Source of the DNA: an uncultured Burkholderiales bacterium
GTDB taxonomy: Bacteria; Pseudomonadota; Gammaproteobacteria; Burkholderiales; Burkholderiaceae_C
Reading direction: 5' to 3'
Length of the DNA stretch: 17,891 bases
Assembly: GCA_903926695.1 (NCBI GenBank)
Contig: CAIYKK010000087.1
Location: forward strand, 1 to 17,891
Positions 1-7,023 of the stretch are shown here, one piece after another. A model generated the notes under the pieces. The model saw only the letters and a program-made list of their open reading frames with translations, was not told where the DNA came from and ran no database searches. Positions within the stretch are counted from its first letter, which is position 1. The number at the start of each line of letters is the position of its first letter. The translations under genes and the position numbers were made by a program.

Positions 1-452
1 AGCGGCGCGTCGGTCAGCGCCCAGCGCAGGCTGATTTGCAGGCTTTTGGAGGTCAGCGCGGGGGCGGTTTCGGGGGCGGCGATATTTGCGGCGAGCGCGT
101 TTTTTGGCGCGGTGGCACTTGTGGCGGGCATGCTTCCGGGCGCGGCGGTGTTTGCGGCTGGCGTAGTTCCCGGCGCGGCGGCATCTGGGGCGGGCGCTGC
201 GGCGGTGCCTGGGACGACATTCGGGGTGGATGCGGCGCGGGCCGTGCCTTGCCGGGCGGCGCGTTCGCACACGGCCAGCACGCCTGCGGTTTGCAGCAGC
301 GCCAGTGCCGGTTGCGTCGCCTGCGCCTGAATCTGCGCCAGCAGCACGCCGACCGGGCCGCTCAGGGCGGGGCTGGAAAAAGCCATTTTGTCGGTGCCGA
401 CCATTGCGGCGGGCAGCAGAGTCTGCCAAGGGCTGGCGCTTGATTCGTTCAT
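1..452 (-). CDS. DUF5691-type protein, N-terminal part (cut by window edge)
   Basis: Reading leftward from an ATG at 452-450, an open frame runs to the window edge without a stop, giving about 150 residues. The N-terminus (MNESSASPWQTLLPAAMVGT, then a stretch with LLAQIQAQ and LALLQTAGVLAVCERA) resembles the start of DUF5691 proteins, which have no assigned biochemical activity. Residues of roughly 70-130 form an Ala/Pro/Thr-rich low-complexity linker with repeated AAPGT-like units, after which folded-looking sequence resumes (SLQISLRWALTD). The ATG overlaps the TGA of the upstream SWIM gene by 4 bases (ATGA), so the two are almost certainly co-transcribed and translationally coupled. From memory, DUF5691 and SWIM proteins often sit together with a MoxR-type AAA+ ATPase, a DUF5682 protein and a VWA protein; those genes would lie to the left, outside the window. 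The family assignment is by eye and the function is unknown. Confidence 0.7.
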   Translation of the reverse strand, partial: MNESSASPWQTLLPAAMVGTDKMAFSSPALSGPVGVLLAQIQAQATQPALALLQTAGVLAVCERAARQGTARAASTPNVVPGTAAAPAPDAAAPGTTPAANTAAPGSMPATSATAPKNALAANIAAPETAPALTSKSLQISLRWALTDAP

Positions 453-1825
453 AACAGACTCCAGTTCCAGACGCCATCGGCGCCGCTGGCCGACAGCGGG
501 CGCAGGGTTTTGCCGTTCCACTCGCCCATCAGCGACAACGGTTGGCCGCCGCTCAAGGCCAGTAGCGCCCAGCCTTCGGCGTCGCTCAAGGTCAGCCGCA
601 GCGACTGGCAGCCCCAGTGCAGACTGAAACCGTCGGCCTCGCGGCAGGGCGTGGCGCGGTGGCAGCGCAGCGGGTGCAGCGGAATCCACGGGTTGTCGGC
701 GACGCGCTGGGCGAGGGCGCGCCATTCCTGCGCGGGGCTGGAGTCGGCGGGCGCGGCGGCGGGGGACGTGGCGGATGCAGTGGATGCAGCAGAGGGCGCG
801 GCGCTGGCCGAATCAGCAACAGCGCTGCTAACGACGATAGCCCGCAGCGGCGCAGCGCTCGGGTAAAACGCCAGCGTCGCCGCGTGGCTGGACAGCGGCA
901 GCCAGCTTTGCTCAAACCCCCGGCCCGCGAAAGCGTGTTCCAGCAGCAGCGCACGCCGCCCGGTTTGCTGGCCTTGCAGCCAGACGCGGCGCTCTTGCAC
1001 GTTGTTGTCGCGCTCTTCCTGAACCACGCCGATGATCTGCCAGTGATCCAGCACGCCGGGTGATTGCGCCAGAACCGCTTCTTTGTCCAGCGGCCAGCCG
1101 AGCATGATTCGCAGATCGGTTTGCGCTGCTTCGCCCAGCGCGTCGCGCCGCGCCACGGCTTCGCAGGCCAGCTGCAGCAGGCCGAGCTGGCGCAGGGTTT
1201 TTTCCGGCCAGTCGGCGCCTTGCAGCAAACCGGCGGCGGCGTTGAGCAGGCGCTGGCCCAGGCCGGGCGCTTTGGCATCAACCAGCCGGGCGGCCATCGT
1301 TTCCCACGCGGCGCGGCTTTGCGGCCCGAGGCTGCCCAGCCCACGCGCCAGTTGATCGAGCAGCCACGGCTGCAACTCCGCCGCGCCGGTGGCCATTTTG
1401 GCCCAGCGCTGCTGCGCGCTTTTCAGGGCGGCGGCGCTGGGTTCGGCGGCGGGGCTGGTGGCCTTTTCGCGCTGCTTTTCTTCTTTTTTCTGCACGCGCT
1501 CGGTGCGGGCGCTGAGCCAGTCGGCGACCCACGCGGGCGGCGCGCTGGCGGTGAACAGGCTAGCGTCTTTGGCGCGCAATAGCAACAAAGCCAGCCCGTG
1601 CTTGCAGGGAAACTTGCGGCTCGGGCAGGAGCATTTGAATGTCGGCCCGGACAAATCGACCTGCGTCTGATAAGGCTTACTGCCGCTGCCTTGGCACTCG
1701 CCCCAGACGGCGGCGGCATCGGCCCCCAGCGTGGGCCAGCCGCCCGGTTTGAGCAGCCCGTTGGCAGCTTTGGCCGAGGCGGCATCGGGCGCAAGGGCAA
1801 GGACGGATTCGGCGCTGAGTTCCAT
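449..1825 (-). CDS. SWIM zinc-finger family protein
   Basis: A 458-residue protein when read from the ATG at 1825. The frame is open upstream to a GTG at 1900, but the family-like N-terminus begins at MELSAESVLALAPDAASAKA, so I prefer the ATG. Neither start has a convincing Shine-Dalgarno sequence. Residues of about 30-60 (WPTLGADAAAVWGECQGSGS) lead into a perfect SWIM motif, CSCPSRKFPCKH, with zinc ligands C65, C67, C74 and H76. SWIM fingers are known DNA- or protein-binding modules found with MuDR transposases, SWI2/SNF2 ATPases and bacterial conflict operons. The middle is Ala/Leu-rich helical sequence, with an Ala/Ser/Pro-rich linker near residues 320-345. The C-terminus ends in a compact, Trp-containing stretch. 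Its stop overlaps the next gene by 4 bases. The zinc-finger call is firm; the cellular role (regulatory or adaptor subunit of a larger system) is inferred. Confidence 0.88.
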   Translation of the reverse strand: MELSAESVLALAPDAASAKAANGLLKPGGWPTLGADAAAVWGECQGSGSKPYQTQVDLSGPTFKCSCPSRKFPCKHGLALLLLRAKDASLFTASAPPAWVADWLSARTERVQKKEEKQREKATSPAAEPSAAALKSAQQRWAKMATGAAELQPWLLDQLARGLGSLGPQSRAAWETMAARLVDAKAPGLGQRLLNAAAGLLQGADWPEKTLRQLGLLQLACEAVARRDALGEAAQTDLRIMLGWPLDKEAVLAQSPGVLDHWQIIGVVQEERDNNVQERRVWLQGQQTGRRALLLEHAFAGRGFEQSWLPLSSHAATLAFYPSAAPLRAIVVSSAVADSASAAPSAASTASATSPAAAPADSSPAQEWRALAQRVADNPWIPLHPLRCHRATPCREADGFSLHWGCQSLRLTLSDAEGWALLALSGGQPLSLMGEWNGKTLRPLSASGADGVWNWSLL

Positions 1826-2054
1826 AGGCGGGCGGGCGGAAAAGGTTGGGAAAATGAGCGAATTTTTCGCACCGGCTTCGGCTTCAAAGCGTGCATTCAC
1901 ATGTCATGAGGCAACTTGCTGAAAGCTGGTTAACAATGGTAACTTACGTGAACGTGTGCTTTCCGTAGTTTGTTCGGCTCAAGGCAAGAGGGTCTGCGGG
2001 GAACCTGCGTATTCGCGTTTATGAGTATTTGCAATTAACTTTTATCAAAAAAAT
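1826..2054. other. Divergent intergenic region between SWIM gene and TerD-nuclease gene
   Basis: About 230 bases separate the leftward SWIM gene from the rightward TerD-nuclease gene. Base composition changes here: the left part is GC-rich and the last 60 bases before 2055 become A/T-rich. Both promoters must lie in this stretch, but I cannot place convincing -35/-10 pairs. A small dyad (ACGT-GA-ACGT, 1946-1955) and a loose repeat of GGTTAAC/GGTAAC near 1928-1942 are present but weak. No further gene is visible. Confidence 0.4.
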
Positions 2055-3323
2055 ATGAAAACGATAACTCAGGGTGAAAATACTTCTTTGCTTCAGGCTG
2101 AAATTTCAGGAAATAATATATTTTCTGGAATTAGCTGGAGCGTGGCTGGAAATAAAGGAATTGAAATAGATATCTGCGCTTTTCTTCTGGATTCCTCAAA
2201 CAAAGTCGGCGATGATGGCGATTTTGTGTTCTACAACCAGAGGGAGGATGGCGCAAAAAGCATCTTGTTGAACACCGATCCGGGAAATGGAAACGATATT
2301 CAAATATTTTCCATCAAGCTGGATAAAATTCCGCCGCGTGTGAAGAAAATTGTCTTTGTGGCTTCTATCGACAAGGCGGCTGAAAGAGCGCAGAATTTTG
2401 GCAACGTCAAGGATATGTGCATCCGCATATTTGAGCCGGACGCTTTTGACGAAAAAACCATTATTTTCAAGCCGGTTCAGGCTGAGCGGGAAACTTCGAT
2501 TGCATTGGGCGAGCTGTATCTGCACCAGTCAGGCTGGAAATTCAGGGGGCTTGGCAATGGGTTTGAATCTGGCCTGGAAGCTTTGGCGCTGAGCTATGGA
2601 ATCAATATAGCTTCTATGCCGAATGTGGAAGAAGCTTTTTCAGAAACGAATAGTTCTGAAAGATTTGCCAATCAGGCTGTGACGGAGAATGAAATACATA
2701 TTAAAAAATATGTCAACGAAATACTTCCGAAAATAAAAAATGCTGTCGATCAAAACAGCAATGAGAGCAGCACACGGCTTCTGCTGGATAAACTGTTTAT
2801 GGAGATTCTTGGCTACAAGATGGAAGAAGTGAAGGTTGAGGTGAAGATACAGGGACGCAGGGCCGATTATGTTTTGGCGGTTAATGACCGGGATGTTCTG
2901 ATTGTAGAAGCCAAAAGAGCAGGATTACCCTTGAAGGATGGGCATATTTTTCAAGCTTGTTCTTATGCCGCCTACTCAGGCATAAAGTTTGTCTTGCTGA
3001 CAAATTTGTGCGAATTTATCTTGTTCAAGGTAAAAACCAAGGATATCGTTGAAAGCGAGCAGATTTTCAGTGTTGATCTATTGAATAATCTGGATGGCGG
3101 AATTAAAAATCTGGCAATGATTTCCCGGCTTGGCATGACGCAAAGCGAATCGCTGGAAATTCTTTCCGAACAGGTCATTGCGTCAAGCCCCTCAAATATA
3201 AGCAGAATCCTGTTGAATATCGAGGTGATTGATAAAATCAAGGAAATTATCAAGAAGGAGCAGAATTGCGATGTACTGCAGGAGCAAATACAAGAAACCA
3301 TAGAGCTTCTTTTAAGTATTTAA
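2055..3323 (+). CDS. TerD domain fused to PD-(D/E)XK (HSDR_N-like) nuclease domain
   Basis: A 422-residue protein with two recognisable modules. Residues 1-185 follow the TerD fold almost end to end: TITQGENTSL, then GISWSV, GIEIDICAFLL, DDGDFVFYNQ (residues 53-62), NTDPGNGND, KIPPRVKKIVFVASID, AQNFGNV, ALGELYLHQSGWKFRGLGNG and a final YGIN. TerD proteins bind calcium through acidic loops and act in tellurite, phage and stress responses. The aspartates at 53, 54, 56 and near 75-81 are suitable ligands. Residues of about 225-330 look like the HSDR_N nuclease core of type I restriction subunits: a helix with RLLLDKLFMEILGY, then D271 in RRADYVL, E285-A-K287 in VLIVEAKRAG and Q300 in the following helix, which is the D...ExK...Q pattern. 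A helical tail follows to 422. No helicase or methylase domain is present. The start fits the family N-terminus, although its ribosome site is poor. The gene is AT-rich unlike its neighbours, suggesting transfer. A role as a calcium- or stress-linked defence nuclease is inference. Confidence 0.85.
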   Translation: MKTITQGENTSLLQAEISGNNIFSGISWSVAGNKGIEIDICAFLLDSSNKVGDDGDFVFYNQREDGAKSILLNTDPGNGNDIQIFSIKLDKIPPRVKKIVFVASIDKAAERAQNFGNVKDMCIRIFEPDAFDEKTIIFKPVQAERETSIALGELYLHQSGWKFRGLGNGFESGLEALALSYGINIASMPNVEEAFSETNSSERFANQAVTENEIHIKKYVNEILPKIKNAVDQNSNESSTRLLLDKLFMEILGYKMEEVKVEVKIQGRRADYVLAVNDRDVLIVEAKRAGLPLKDGHIFQACSYAAYSGIKFVLLTNLCEFILFKVKTKDIVESEQIFSVDLLNNLDGGIKNLAMISRLGMTQSESLEILSEQVIASSPSNISRILLNIEVIDKIKEIIKKEQNCDVLQEQIQETIELLLSI

Positions 3324-3379
3324 AAAGCAAGCTGAAAAAACAACCCCGGCTTTCATTTCACCCCGTCCTCAAATTTCCC

Positions 3380-4324
3380 ATGAACATCCTTTTCGCCGCC
3401 GACCCGCTTGAATCTTTCAAGACTTATAAAGACACCACGTTCGCCATGATGCGGGAAGCCCAGCGGCGCGGCCACCGCGTCAGCGCCTGCGAGCCGCAGG
3501 ACATCATGTGGCAGCGCGGCGCGCCGGTCACGGCCCAGCTGCGCGACATCACGCTCACCGGCGACGCGACCGACTGGTTTGAAGAAACCGGCACCCGCCG
3601 CGCCGCGCTCAAAGATTTTGACGCCGTGCTGATGCGCAAAGACCCGCCGTTTGACAGCGAGTATTTCTACGCCACGCACCTGCTGGAGCAGGCCGAGCGC
3701 GAGGGCGCCAGGGTGTTCAACAAGCCGCGTGCGCTGCGCGACCACCCGGAAAAGCTCGCCATTCTGGAGTTTCCGCAGTTCATCGGCCCGACGCTGGTCA
3801 CGCGCAGCGCCGACGACATCCGGCGCTTTCACGCCGAACACCAAGACATCATCTTGAAGCCGCTCGACGGCATGGGCGGCATGGGCATTTTCCGCGTCGG
3901 GCCGGACGGCATGAACCTGGGTTCCATCATCGAAACGCTGAACCGCGAAGGCGCGCAGAGCGTGATGGTGCAAAAGTTCCTGCCCGAAATTGTGGACGGC
4001 GACAAGCGCGTGCTGGTCATTGGCGGCAAGCCGGTGCCGTTTTGCCTGGCGCGCATTCCGCAGGGCAGCGAGGTGCGCGTCTATCTGGCGGCGGGCGGCT
4101 TTGGCGTGGCCCGGCCGCTGTCGTCGCGGGACCGTGAAATCGGCGAGGCGCTGGGGCCGATTCTGGCCGCACGCGGCCTGCTGCTGGCCGGTGTCGATGT
4201 GATTGGCGACTGCGTGACGGAAATCAACGTCACCAGCCCGACCTGCTTTCAGGAGATTTTTGACCAGACCGGCTGCGACGTGGCGGCGCTCTTTATCGAC
4301 GCGCTGGAGCAGGCGCTGGTTTAA
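3380..4324 (+). CDS. gshB: Glutathione synthetase
   Basis: A 314-residue cytosolic ATP-grasp enzyme joining gamma-glutamylcysteine and glycine to make glutathione, with ATP cleaved to ADP. Its length matches E. coli GshB (about 316). The start at 3380 (MNILFAADPLESFKTYKDTT) fits the family; the frame is open upstream to 3266 but that part overlaps the preceding gene and is not GshB-like. Visible motifs in order are LMRKDPPFD (substrate site), ILKPLDGMGGMGIFRV (ATP-grasp glycine-rich strand), DGDKRVLVIGGKPVPFCLAR, and VTEINVTSPTCFQEI, with the glutamate and asparagine that bind magnesium in the family. One oddity is that the mobile lid, which reads RGNLAAGGRG in E. coli, here reads RVYLAAGGFG. 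The gene is GC-rich core sequence and sits between two accessory nuclease genes. No clear Shine-Dalgarno sequence is seen before the ATG. Confidence 0.96.
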   Translation: MNILFAADPLESFKTYKDTTFAMMREAQRRGHRVSACEPQDIMWQRGAPVTAQLRDITLTGDATDWFEETGTRRAALKDFDAVLMRKDPPFDSEYFYATHLLEQAEREGARVFNKPRALRDHPEKLAILEFPQFIGPTLVTRSADDIRRFHAEHQDIILKPLDGMGGMGIFRVGPDGMNLGSIIETLNREGAQSVMVQKFLPEIVDGDKRVLVIGGKPVPFCLARIPQGSEVRVYLAAGGFGVARPLSSRDREIGEALGPILAARGLLLAGVDVIGDCVTEINVTSPTCFQEIFDQTGCDVAALFIDALEQALV

Positions 4325-4369
4325 GCGGCTTAGATGCGCCGCTCGTTAAGTGCTGTGCGGCGGGCACAA

Positions 4370-4397
4370 TGCAGACAACCTGCAGCGGGGCTTTTTT
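4370..4397 (+). terminator. Weak candidate terminator after gshB
   Basis: TGCAG (4370-4374), loop ACAAC, then CTGCA (4380-4384) forms a short hairpin, followed after seven bases by six T residues (4392-4397). It lies between gshB and the OLD-family gene. The stem is short and the T-run is not directly attached, so this is only a possible Rho-independent terminator. A second small dyad, GCGGC/GCCGC (4325-4342), follows the gshB stop directly. Confidence 0.25.
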
Positions 4398-4432
4398 GAT
4401 GGCCAGCGCGCTCTTCAAAAAGGACTGATTCG

Positions 4433-6202
4433 ATGATTACCCAGCTGACCCTGCGCCACTTTAAAAGTGTTGGGGAGCAAGTTTATAAGTTCACCCATTT
4501 TGATTTGCTGGTCGGGCGCAACAACAGTGGAAAAAGCACGGTGCTGCAGTCGCTGGCGATCTGGCAGTTTTGCATGGATGAGTTTCACCGGGCCAAGCGC
4601 AACGGCAACACGGGCATTCAAATTGTGCTGCCCAACTTCACCGCCTTGCCGGTGCCTGAATTCAATCTCTTGTGGAAAGACAGGACGGATCGGGCTTATC
4701 CGACAGATGAAAACGGAACCAAAAGGCAGAAATTCATCCTGATTGAAATTTTGGTCGAGTGGAACGCACCCGGTGGCACCACCCAGAAGTTTGGGGTAGA
4801 GCTTCGTTACCACTCACCGCAGACCATGTATGCCATTCCGGCTGGCGGCTGGAAAGCATTCAGGGATTGCGAAGATCGCAGAGACCTTCCCCGAATTGCG
4901 TATGTGCCGCCATTTTCCGGCTTGGAGCCGACAGAAAAATGGCTGGACAAAGCGCCCATCCGTCAGCAGGTTGGCAAAGGCCAGCCGGGCAGTGTTTTGC
5001 GCAATTTGCTGTTGCAGGTATGGCGTCCGCCTGCCGAAGAGGATGGAACCCTTGAGCTACCAAAGGGCGTCAAACGCCCTCCCGTGCCTGCCGACTGGGC
5101 TGAACTGGTCAGCGTGGTGAAACGCTGGTTTTCCGTCGAACTGATTCCTCCGCAGTATGACTCGGCCAAGGATGTGTACATCGGCGTGGAATACAAGCAA
5201 AACGGTAAGCCCTACGACCTGATTTCCGGCGGCAGCGGGTTTCATCAAACCATGACGCTGCTGGCTTTTTTGTACGGCTACCAGCCCACGACGATTTTGC
5301 TCGATGAGCCTGACGCGCATCTGCACGTCAACTTACAGCGCGAGATTCTGGATTACTTCAAAAAGAAATCCACCGAGAAAGGTGTGCAATTCCTCATCGC
5401 CACCCATGCTGAGGAATTCGCCAAGGGCGTGGATGCGCACCAGATTTTGTCCTTGCTTAAACAGGTGCCGACACGTATCGAATCAACGCCAGTCGTCCTG
5501 CGGGCGATGTCCGAGGTGTCGAACGAAGACATTACCCGCTTGGCAGGTTCGCCTTACTTGGTGTATGTCGAAGGTGAAAGTGACGAGCGCATTCTTCGCG
5601 GCTGGGCCGAAAAGTGCGGCGCGCTGCCGGTGATGGACAAAATATGCTTCAAGGTCATGGGCGGGGGTAATAAGCAGGCGATGAAAGAGCAGGCTGAAAA
5701 GCATTTCACGGCACTGGGACAGATCGTTCCCGGCGTGAAACGTCTGATGCTGTTTGACTACGACGATGCGGATAAAGCCTTCCATCCACCCGAAAGCAAC
5801 CCGACTTTGGTGGAGTGGAAGCGCAAGAACATCGAAAACTATCTGCTGGTGCCGTCTGCCTGGCGGCGCGCTGCGCTTCAATTTTTGGAAAGGTCAGAGC
5901 CTGACTTATTTACCCAGCCGGTGCTTCAGGCGATTGACGCATTTTTTGCCGATCAGAATTTGACGCTGGCACCGGGAAAGACCTGGCGCACGGTAACGGC
6001 CAATATCTTTAAGGTGCTCGACGGCAAGCGGATTTTGTTTGAGGACAGTGATTCCCTGTTTCACACGCTGCGCAACGGTGACCCATCGGTGGAAGTGCTG
6101 CGTGAACGTGTTGCAGCGGCCATGACGGGCGATGAAATCCACGATGATGTCCATCAATTTTTTGGAAAACTAATAGCCATGACGGCCAGTGCCGACCGAT
6201 AA
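4433..6202 (+). CDS. OLD-family ATP-dependent nuclease (ABC-type ATPase + TOPRIM)
   Basis: A 589-residue protein with an SMC/ABC-like ATPase and a C-terminal TOPRIM domain. The N-terminus LTLRHFKSVG and Walker A GRNNSGKST (28-36) are typical of AAA_15/AAA_21 proteins. The signature ISGGSGF is at 264-270, Walker B TILLDEPDAHLH at 287-298 and the H-loop LIATHAEEF at 321-329. The TOPRIM part carries the invariant glutamate in YVEGESDE (378-385), the D-x-D loop FDYDDAD (441-447), and WKRKNIENYLL (462-472), which is characteristic of OLD-family TOPRIM nucleases. All ATPase and metal-binding residues look intact. OLD proteins are DNA nucleases; family members include phage P2 Old and the Gabija subunit GajA. 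No UvrD-like partner gene (as in Gabija) or reverse transcriptase follows, so it resembles a stand-alone class 1 OLD. A Shine-Dalgarno AAGGA (4420-4424) lies 8 bases before the ATG. The GC content is moderate, lower than in gshB. Phage defence is the likely but unproven role. Confidence 0.93.
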   Translation: MITQLTLRHFKSVGEQVYKFTHFDLLVGRNNSGKSTVLQSLAIWQFCMDEFHRAKRNGNTGIQIVLPNFTALPVPEFNLLWKDRTDRAYPTDENGTKRQKFILIEILVEWNAPGGTTQKFGVELRYHSPQTMYAIPAGGWKAFRDCEDRRDLPRIAYVPPFSGLEPTEKWLDKAPIRQQVGKGQPGSVLRNLLLQVWRPPAEEDGTLELPKGVKRPPVPADWAELVSVVKRWFSVELIPPQYDSAKDVYIGVEYKQNGKPYDLISGGSGFHQTMTLLAFLYGYQPTTILLDEPDAHLHVNLQREILDYFKKKSTEKGVQFLIATHAEEFAKGVDAHQILSLLKQVPTRIESTPVVLRAMSEVSNEDITRLAGSPYLVYVEGESDERILRGWAEKCGALPVMDKICFKVMGGGNKQAMKEQAEKHFTALGQIVPGVKRLMLFDYDDADKAFHPPESNPTLVEWKRKNIENYLLVPSAWRRAALQFLERSEPDLFTQPVLQAIDAFFADQNLTLAPGKTWRTVTANIFKVLDGKRILFEDSDSLFHTLRNGDPSVEVLRERVAAAMTGDEIHDDVHQFFGKLIAMTASADR

Positions 6203-6281
6203 ATAGCCGTGGAGCAGGCGCTGCAGGCCTGAGCCGCTGACTGGATTGGGTGTTTACCCGACTTGCGCGGGTGTTGGATGG

Positions 6282-6298
6282 CAAGTCAAAATGACTTG
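6282..6298. repeat. Perfect inverted repeat CAAGTCA-AAA-TGACTTG
   Basis: Two perfect 7-base arms (6282-6288 and 6292-6298) separated by AAA, in the 170-base gap between the OLD-family gene and the leader ORF. A looser dyad, ACCCG (6256-6260) with CGGGT (6268-6272), lies just upstream. No T-run follows on the plus strand, so an operator for the downstream gene is as likely as a transcription stop. Confidence 0.5.
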
Positions 6299-6371
6299 AC
6301 TTTCACGTTTTATTTCACCTTTTTCCGCTTTTACCGCCGCCCCGCCTGGCCGGTTTGGCGCGGAGGAGAAA

Positions 6372-6407
6372 ATGGGTGACGCAATACCCGAGGAGTTTGA
6401 GCCATGA
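6372..6407 (+). CDS. Putative 11-residue leader peptide / coupling ORF
   Basis: An ATG at 6372 is preceded by GGAGGAGAA (6362-6370), the strongest ribosome site seen in this window. It opens a short frame, MGDAIPEEFEP, whose TGA (6405-6407) overlaps the ATG (6404-6406) of the next gene. The short ORF also contains GAGGAG, which would serve as the Shine-Dalgarno of that next gene. This arrangement is typical of a translated leader that couples to, or controls, the downstream start. It could equally be chance, because the two ribosome sites are AG-rich anyway. No peptide-specific motif such as a run of one amino acid is present. Confidence 0.35.
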   Translation: MGDAIPEEFEP

Positions 6408-6988
6408 CCTGCCTTTCCGCTGCTTCATTTGATTTGACGGCCACGACTTTTTTCAAGACGCCCACAGGGCTGCGGGAAATCCAGACCCGCGCCTTGGGGC
6501 TGCCCGGCATGATCCGCCGCGTGCTGGTGCTGGTGGACGGCAAGCGCAGCGGCAAAGAGTTGGCCGCATTTGTCGGCGGCGAAGAAAAGATCGGGGAAGT
6601 GCTCAGTCAGTTGATGGAGTACGGCTGCATTGATGCGCAGCAAACCGCCAGACCCGCGCCTGCTGCACAAGCGCCCGCCACAACGCCGCCCGCCGCCAAA
6701 ACCGCCACCTTCAGCGACCCGGACGACGCGGCAGCGCTGGCCAGTCTGCCTCACGCCGCACTGCGCAGCGCCAAAGAAGTCGAGATGGCGCGCAATTTCA
6801 TGGTCAACACCACCAACAACATCTTCGGCCAGAACATGCGCCTGAGCCTGATCAAGTCCATTCTCAACTGCCGCAGCGCCGAAGAACTGCGCCAGATTTT
6901 CCCGGTGTGGACCAGCAACATGGCCTCCAACAGCAGGGGTTCCAAAGAGCTGCCGGAAATGCGCGACAGGCTGCTGCTCGTGCTCTGA
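6404..6988 (+). CDS. Conserved-looking hypothetical protein, two domains with Ala/Pro linker
   Basis: A 194-residue protein I do not recognise. Residues 10-78 look like a small helical, possibly winged-helix-like fold (LREIQTRALGLPGMIRRVLV, then DGKRSGKELAAFVGGE and a helix ending MEYGCID). Residues 80-105 are an Ala/Pro/Thr linker. Residues 118-194 are helical (AKEVEMARNFMVNTTNNIFG, then LIKSILNCRSAEELRQIFPV). There is no signal peptide, membrane segment or catalytic motif. A GAGGAG ribosome site sits 8 bases before the ATG, and the start overlaps the stop of the leader ORF. Coding composition is like the chromosomal neighbours (GC-rich third positions). It faces the minus-strand amidotransferase gene with about 35 bases between the stops. 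It could be a regulatory or adaptor protein; I cannot support a specific role. Confidence 0.8.
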   Translation: MTCLSAASFDLTATTFFKTPTGLREIQTRALGLPGMIRRVLVLVDGKRSGKELAAFVGGEEKIGEVLSQLMEYGCIDAQQTARPAPAAQAPATTPPAAKTATFSDPDDAAALASLPHAALRSAKEVEMARNFMVNTTNNIFGQNMRLSLIKSILNCRSAEELRQIFPVWTSNMASNSRGSKELPEMRDRLLLVL

Positions 6989-7023
6989 CGCTTTGGCGCT
7001 CTGATGTTCAGGCGCGCAGGCAT

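Noticed and set aside
2055..2620. Ordinary tellurite-resistance gene terD
   Set aside because: The frame continues for more than 230 residues into a nuclease-like domain, and no other ter genes are nearby.
2640..3323. Type I restriction HsdR subunit
   Set aside because: Only the N-terminal nuclease-like part is present; there are no helicase motifs and no hsdM or hsdS gene in the window.
3266..3379. Upstream extension of GshB to an ATG at 3266
   Set aside because: It overlaps the end of the TerD-nuclease gene and has no GshB similarity; the family N-terminus begins at 3380.
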